DNA of 64,000 bases from contig KV419407.1 of the NCBI GenBank assembly GCA_001630475.1, positions 186,001 through 250,000 on the forward strand, in the 5' to 3' direction. This DNA is from Sistotremastrum niveocremeum HHB9708. Lineage: Eukaryota > Basidiomycota > Agaricomycetes > Sistotremastrales > Sistotremastraceae. A program made the position numbers and the translations under genes. Shown here piece after piece: positions 60,220 to 64,000 of this stretch (position 1 is the first letter of the stretch; every line of letters begins with the position of its first letter). The notes below the pieces were generated by a model that worked only from the letters and a program-made list of their open reading frames with translations, had not been told where the DNA came from and did not search any database.

Positions 60220-61311
60220 CTACCCTACAAGCGCCTCGTCTAGTACATGGTATATCATCGCATACTGCTCGACCCGCTGCACCATCCCTGGTCGCTGCTC
60301 CCGCAGCCAGTCAATCTCCTGCACCACCTCGTCGTTGCGCACCTCGTCCGGCAGATCACCCAGCACCGACACCCGCTCCGCCACCCCGTCGTCGCCCCTG
60401 GCTTCCACCGACATCTCGCCTCGCAGCGCACCATGCGCCTCCAGCAGCGACGAAATCGCAATAAATGTCCCGGTTCTCCCAACTCCAGCCGAACAGCCAA
60501 TGACAATTGGTGATTGCGCAGCAATCCCACCCTCAGCTTCTCTGTTGACTTGGTCCACGTAGCGAATAAACTTGAGCAAAACAGACGTCTGCTCCGGCAC
60601 TCCAAAGTCTGGCCATCCTCTGAAAAGCAGATGCTGCACATCCACCTCTGTTCTCTCCGTCGTTGTGTCTCCGTCTTCCGTCGTGATGCGTATATGGCTG
60701 TGGACGCACGTCGCTTCCCTCACAAAAGTCTGGTTCACCAGCTGTACTCTCAACGCGTGGGCATCCGTTCCAGGCTCCGGAGGCAGGATGATGCTCTCTC
60801 CGACTACTTTCGGAAAGTAGGGATTGGCTTTTCGTCGCCCGTGCTCCACATCGACCGTCAGCTGCACGATCGTTCGGATATGTTGTGCCTGCCCCTTGTC
60901 GTTCACCACAGGATTCGCGATGAGTGAAAGGAGGGCGTTGGCGGTATGAGGTAGTGGCGCCTGGGTGGCCACCCACCACTTGGATCCTGCTCTTTCTCTG
61001 ATCCAATTTGCGTTCAAATAACGCTCTTGTTCTTTGAGCTTTAGAATGACTCGGGTATGGTCGTAGGGTAGAATGTCGACATAACGATTGAATCCCATGT
61101 TTCGTCGAGAAGACCCGACGGCGACTGAGAACACCGCAGGTGCCTCAGATGACTTGGCATCATTCTTCCTGGCATTCGTGTGTGTTGCGACTAATTGCTT
61201 GCGCTTGGCTTCTCTGTATCTGAGAATGTCCCAAGCATCTTCAATGTAATTCGCAGAGCGTGCGGCGAGCAGCCATTTGGGTATGGATCGAGGGCGCGTA
61301 GGGTTCGACAT
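60220..61311 (-). CDS. Protein tyrosine phosphatase, intronless
   Basis: A single open frame of 363 codons encodes a classical PTP domain: FNRYVDILPYDHTRV, YLNANWIRE, the WPD loop RGWPDFGVPEQ, the catalytic loop IVIGCSAGVGRTGTF and the Q loop QRPGMVQRVEQY. Nearly all classical PTPs have HC at the start of the P loop; this one has GC. Catalytic Cys, Arg and the WPD Asp are all present, so activity is expected. The N-terminus MSNPTRPRSIPKWLLAARSA has no targeting signal. It is unusual among its neighbours in lacking introns. It starts about 45 bases from the presumed 5' end of the divergent NR2C2AP-like gene. Confidence 0.9.
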   Translation of the reverse strand: MSNPTRPRSIPKWLLAARSANYIEDAWDILRYREAKRKQLVATHTNARKNDAKSSEAPAVFSVAVGSSRRNMGFNRYVDILPYDHTRVILKLKEQERYLNANWIRERAGSKWWVATQAPLPHTANALLSLIANPVVNDKGQAQHIRTIVQLTVDVEHGRRKANPYFPKVVGESIILPPEPGTDAHALRVQLVNQTFVREATCVHSHIRITTEDGDTTTERTEVDVQHLLFRGWPDFGVPEQTSVLLKFIRYVDQVNREAEGGIAAQSPIVIGCSAGVGRTGTFIAISSLLEAHGALRGEMSVEARGDDGVAERVSVLGDLPDEVRNDEVVQEIDWLREQRPGMVQRVEQYAMIYHVLDEALVG

Positions 61312-61460
61312 GGCGGATACGGAAAGACAAGAGTTACCCTTTGCGACACTACGTCAATGTCTGTTCACAACCGCAACCCCTGTCTTCTCCAGCTCAATTG
61401 TTCTTGGTCTCCAGGGATGCACTGCAGAACTTGATTGGCCCAGACGTGCAAGTCAGGTAG

Positions 61461-61966
61461 GAGGATGTATTGGCGATCACAGCGCGCGATATTCAAGGTC
61501 TTTCTAGAGTCAGCTCAACGCTCGACAAATCTGTCGCAAAGAAACATCTCATCGATGGCGTATCTGAAACGTGCTGGACTTCGACACAGGTCAATCAGGC
61601 TCTGTACTCTAGATCTGATCATCTGACAGGCGAACGCAGGGCACACCCCAATGGCTTCAACTGAAATTTCCAGGACCAATCAGGCCTCGGCGGCTTTCCA
61701 TCACTTTTCAGGGAGGCTTCGTCGGGAGGCGTTGCGTGATTGGGAAAGTGCAAGGAGACGGTCAGAGTAGAACGTGGACGACGATATATCCAGAGGATGT
61801 GAATCGAAAGCAGGTATTCAGTCTCCCTGCCCTGGAACCGTCAGAGGACGATGGGGTCTATGGCTTGAAGTTGACCTTTGAGGAGAGCTCTGATTTCTTT
61901 GGCCGCATCACCATCTATGATCTCGGGCTCGAAGGCGATGTCGTGCCGCCGACCGCCCCGCCTTGA
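61461..61966 (+). CDS. NR2C2AP-like (TRA16) discoidin-fold protein
   Basis: Two exons carry the whole conserved part: ITARDIQGLSRVSSTLDKSV then AKKHLIDGVSETCWTSTQ, and, after an intron (61591 to about 61637, GTCAAT...GCAG), GTPQWLQLKFPGPIRPRRLS then ITFQGGFVGRR, YPEDVNRKQVFSLP, KLTFEESSDFFGRITIYDLG. This matches nuclear receptor 2C2-associated protein (SRVSSVLN, KHLFD, ETCWNSDQG, FQGGF, DFFGRV), a discoidin-like fold of uncertain role. The frame is closed upstream by a stop, so a short first exon is missing from this span. One solution is ATG-TCT at 61357-61362 and a 98-nt intron ending GTAG at 61460, giving MSEDVLAITARD. Confidence 0.82.
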
Positions 61967-62090
61967 TCTTGAATAGTTTCCATGATTTCTGGTAGCCTTT
62001 CTTTACGACGTAGTGCATACATGAAGCCTAACAAGGTTTGGAAATCTGAAGCAAAAATAGTCGAGACTTGGAAGAAACAGACTCAAAGAG

Positions 62091-62108
62091 CGCCCGAATG
62101 ATCGGGCG
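62091..62108. other. 7-bp perfect hairpin with 4-base loop
   Basis: CGCCCGA-ATGA-TCGGGCG is a perfect GC-rich inverted repeat in the 250-base gap after the NR2C2AP-like gene. A weak pairing of AG and TT extends it. It could be an RNA hairpin near a 3' end or chance. Confidence 0.35.
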
Positions 62109-62216
62109 TTGCTGTGCGGCTGCTCTGATTTCGAACCCGTTCATCACTACATCAAGGACATATAGAGATGGCCTCCTTCTCAACGCACCAGCACACTTGT
62201 TTCTCTCCTCTCCCCC

Positions 62217-64000
62217 ATGACATCGCGGCCTGCGAGCATACTAATCAGAAAATACACGTCGCCAGTAATTGCATATAATGCAGACTTGACGCCTCGAACG
62301 CCATACTCCCAGGTCCATGTACCGGACCTTGACGACGAGGTCGACGACAGTGATTTGGTCCTCAATCAACAGTCGTATCCTCTGCTAGCCTCATCCTCAC
62401 CGACAAGAGCTTCTGCTCGAGAAAAACCTCAGCTTTCTCCTGGTTCTCCGTATGAATCTCGAAACCGAGCCTTGTCGCGGTTATCGCTCGGCTCAAGGAT
62501 ATTGGGAGGTGCAGCTGCGTTGCTTCTCGTGCTGCTTGGTTTCATTGTCTATCAACGAGTCCAATCGTACCCCTCCGCTACCTCTGATCCAGCCAAAGAG
62601 AACTTGGATGCAGTGCCCGTGGTCAGTAAACCCACCTACAGCCCTGGTGCTATTGCACGACCGAGACCGTCATCCCAATCCCAATCCCAACCTCAACCAA
62701 CTCACATAGTAGATGCTCACCGCATAGACTACTCCGATTACTCCATGTTCCCGTTGGAACCTCTGCAGTATGCCGCCGAATGCTGGAAAATGCATCAGAA
62801 GCCCGCCCCTCATCCGCCATATTGGGAAGCAGGGGAGCATGGCGTCATGGACGTTGCCCACGACACCTCCAATCCCAACGTCTGCAGCAGCACTATCACC
62901 TATCAATTGGACGGTTATGTGGGATTATTCGCGGACTTGGCCTTGATCGCTCAAGTAGCTGCGCTCGCAAGAGAGGTGAGATCGGATGTTGTGATGGTAC
63001 CTGGCGTTGAACTCATTATTTGAAGCGAAATCGAACTCTTCTAATAGACGATCGATACTGGAATCGAGGTCGTTGGCAAGATCATTTCATGAGCGTGCGG
63101 CATACACAGCCTGGTCCAGAGCCTGGTTGCACGCCGCCTCCACCTGAAGGTGAATATCTTCTCATTTCTATCGAAAATGTTCTCATATTGGCCACTAGAA
63201 CTCGTTGCTTGTCCTCGTCTGGCAAAACACTGGGTACTATCTCTGTTCTCGACTTTGTATCCGCAGAACGCTCATGGTCGACGACAGGTTGTAAATTCGA
63301 GGACTGCCAAATTCCATTTCAGCCACGGATTCGACGATCAATACCACGATGCGTGAGTGTGACATCTCCAGAGATATATTCTGGTCATTGATGAGATGCT
63401 ATCAGTTATTCACACGGCATTGATCGGCTTCATCCCATCTTCGACATGGCTCTAACTTCATTAGAGTCCACAATAATTCCGAATAAATTCAATTCGGATT
63501 TAATACGAATGGCGAGAAATGAAGTCGGAAAGCCGTCTTATCTTGCGGTTCACATACGACGAGGAGATCGAAAGCCTGTTTCATGGAAATACAGGGACGG
63601 CTTCGTCCCCTTATTGGACTACCTTCATGGCGTAGAAAAAGCATGGCAAAAGATCAACGCGACCTCCGCGAATAAAGCGATCTGGTTGGCGTCTGACTCC
63701 GTCGAGGCTCAGCGGCAATTCATCGACCTTCTGCCTGCGGGTGTGGATACATTCGGCCTCAGTATCAGTTCTAACCCTGGCTTGCGATCTCTACAGCCTT
63801 CATCAGCATATCGGCAGGTTGACTGGCCGTCTAAGGCGCCCTCGGACAGAATCCAAGAGACACGAGGTGTCATAGTTGATTTTGCTCTGCTGTCTGGTGC
63901 TTGGATGCCTGCTGCTGAGTTGGGCGTCTGGCCTGAGGCAGTAGTTTGTACTATTTCGTGAGTTACTGCATTATTCCCTTGTGGCGGTCTCTAATTTGAT
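62217..64000 (+). CDS. Fucosyltransferase-like type II membrane protein (partial)
   Basis: The gene runs off the window. The N-terminal 95 residues are cytoplasmic and Ser/Pro-rich (DDEVDDSDLVLNQQSY), followed by one membrane helix (GGAAALLLVLLGFIVY) and a Ser/Gln/Pro-rich stem. The catalytic region has AECWKMHQKPAPHPPYWEAG, QLDGYVGLFADLALIAQVAA then RNRTLLIDDRYWNRGRW, and later YLAVHIRRGDRKPVSW and NKAIWLASDSVEAQRQFIDL. The HIRRGD motif is shared with alpha-1,6- and O-fucosyltransferases, which bind GDP-fucose through its arginines. A donor site GTGAGT at 63959 starts an intron, so at least one more exon lies outside. The exact activity is not known. Confidence 0.8.

Noticed and set aside
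62110-62150. B-box-like GGTTCGAAATC on the minus strand
   Set aside because: The last bases do not match the tRNA T-loop consensus, no A box lies at the right distance upstream and no cloverleaf forms.

Overview
The window is nuclear DNA of a filamentous fungus, most likely a basidiomycete (Agaricomycotina). Genes sit close together on both strands. Almost every one is cut by many introns of about 50-60 nt with GT-AG (occasionally GC-AG) ends, and intergenic gaps are mostly 0.1-1 kb. About thirty genes can be supported. I see no ribosomal RNA, convincing tRNA, CRISPR array, transposon or virus-derived element.

Layout. 0.9-2.7 kb: a secreted Thr/Ser-rich wall-type protein built from duplicated exons. 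3.1-3.6 kb: a TXNDC17/TRP14-like thioredoxin. 3.75-5.9 kb: an amidase. 5.9-7.9 kb: no recognisable gene. 7.9-10.07 kb (minus): the MoaA-MoaC molybdenum-cofactor gene (MOCS1/cnxABC type). 10.2-12 kb: a membrane-anchored glycosyltransferase-like protein. 12.3-13.5 kb: NIPSNAP. 14.6-17.5 kb: UTP13. 17.75-19.1 kb: a forkhead factor. 19.1-19.9 kb (minus): aminodeoxychorismate lyase. 20-22.4 kb: ALG9. 22.8-25.6 kb (minus): a small hypothetical gene and a TBC Rab-GAP. 25.9-28.8 kb: a quinone oxidoreductase and a repeat-bearing hypothetical protein. 28.9-32.8 kb (minus): an Argonaute. 33.1-35.9 kb (minus): a secreted Pro/Ala/Leu-rich protein and a DUF7330-like protein. 35.9-38.2 kb: FIP1. 38.9-39.7 kb (minus): a hypothetical protein. 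40.1-40.4 kb: ATP synthase subunit e. 40.6-42.9 kb (minus): a Zn2Cys6 regulator. 43.7-45.4 kb: an RBBP4/Hat2-type WD40 protein. 45.5-45.8 kb (minus): a RAMP4/SERP1 gene whose first coding exon is just the start codon. 46-47 kb: a BMT5-type rRNA methyltransferase. 47.5-49.5 kb: two poorly characterised genes. 49.8-56.4 kb: DOP1/Dopey. 56.6-57.9 kb (minus): an SSP120-like EF-hand protein. 58.2-60.1 kb (minus): a CDF metal transporter. 60.2-61.3 kb (minus): an intronless tyrosine phosphatase. 61.4-62 kb: an NR2C2AP-like protein. 62.2 kb to the window edge: a fucosyltransferase-like membrane protein, cut off by the edge.

Most genes are housekeeping: ribosome biogenesis (UTP13, BMT5), mRNA 3'-end formation (FIP1), chromatin (RBBP4-like), secretion and glycosylation (ALG9, RAMP4, DOP1, SSP120) and cofactor synthesis (MoaA-MoaC, aminodeoxychorismate lyase). 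There is no evidence of a functional cluster. The points most worth following up are an Argonaute whose fourth catalytic residue is Tyr instead of His/Asp, a splice choice at the MoaA Gly-Gly end that mirrors animal MOCS1, a 13-nt microexon inside a Zn2Cys6 cluster, a start-codon-only exon in RAMP4, two GC-AG introns in conserved motifs, and exon-wise duplication in the wall-type protein.
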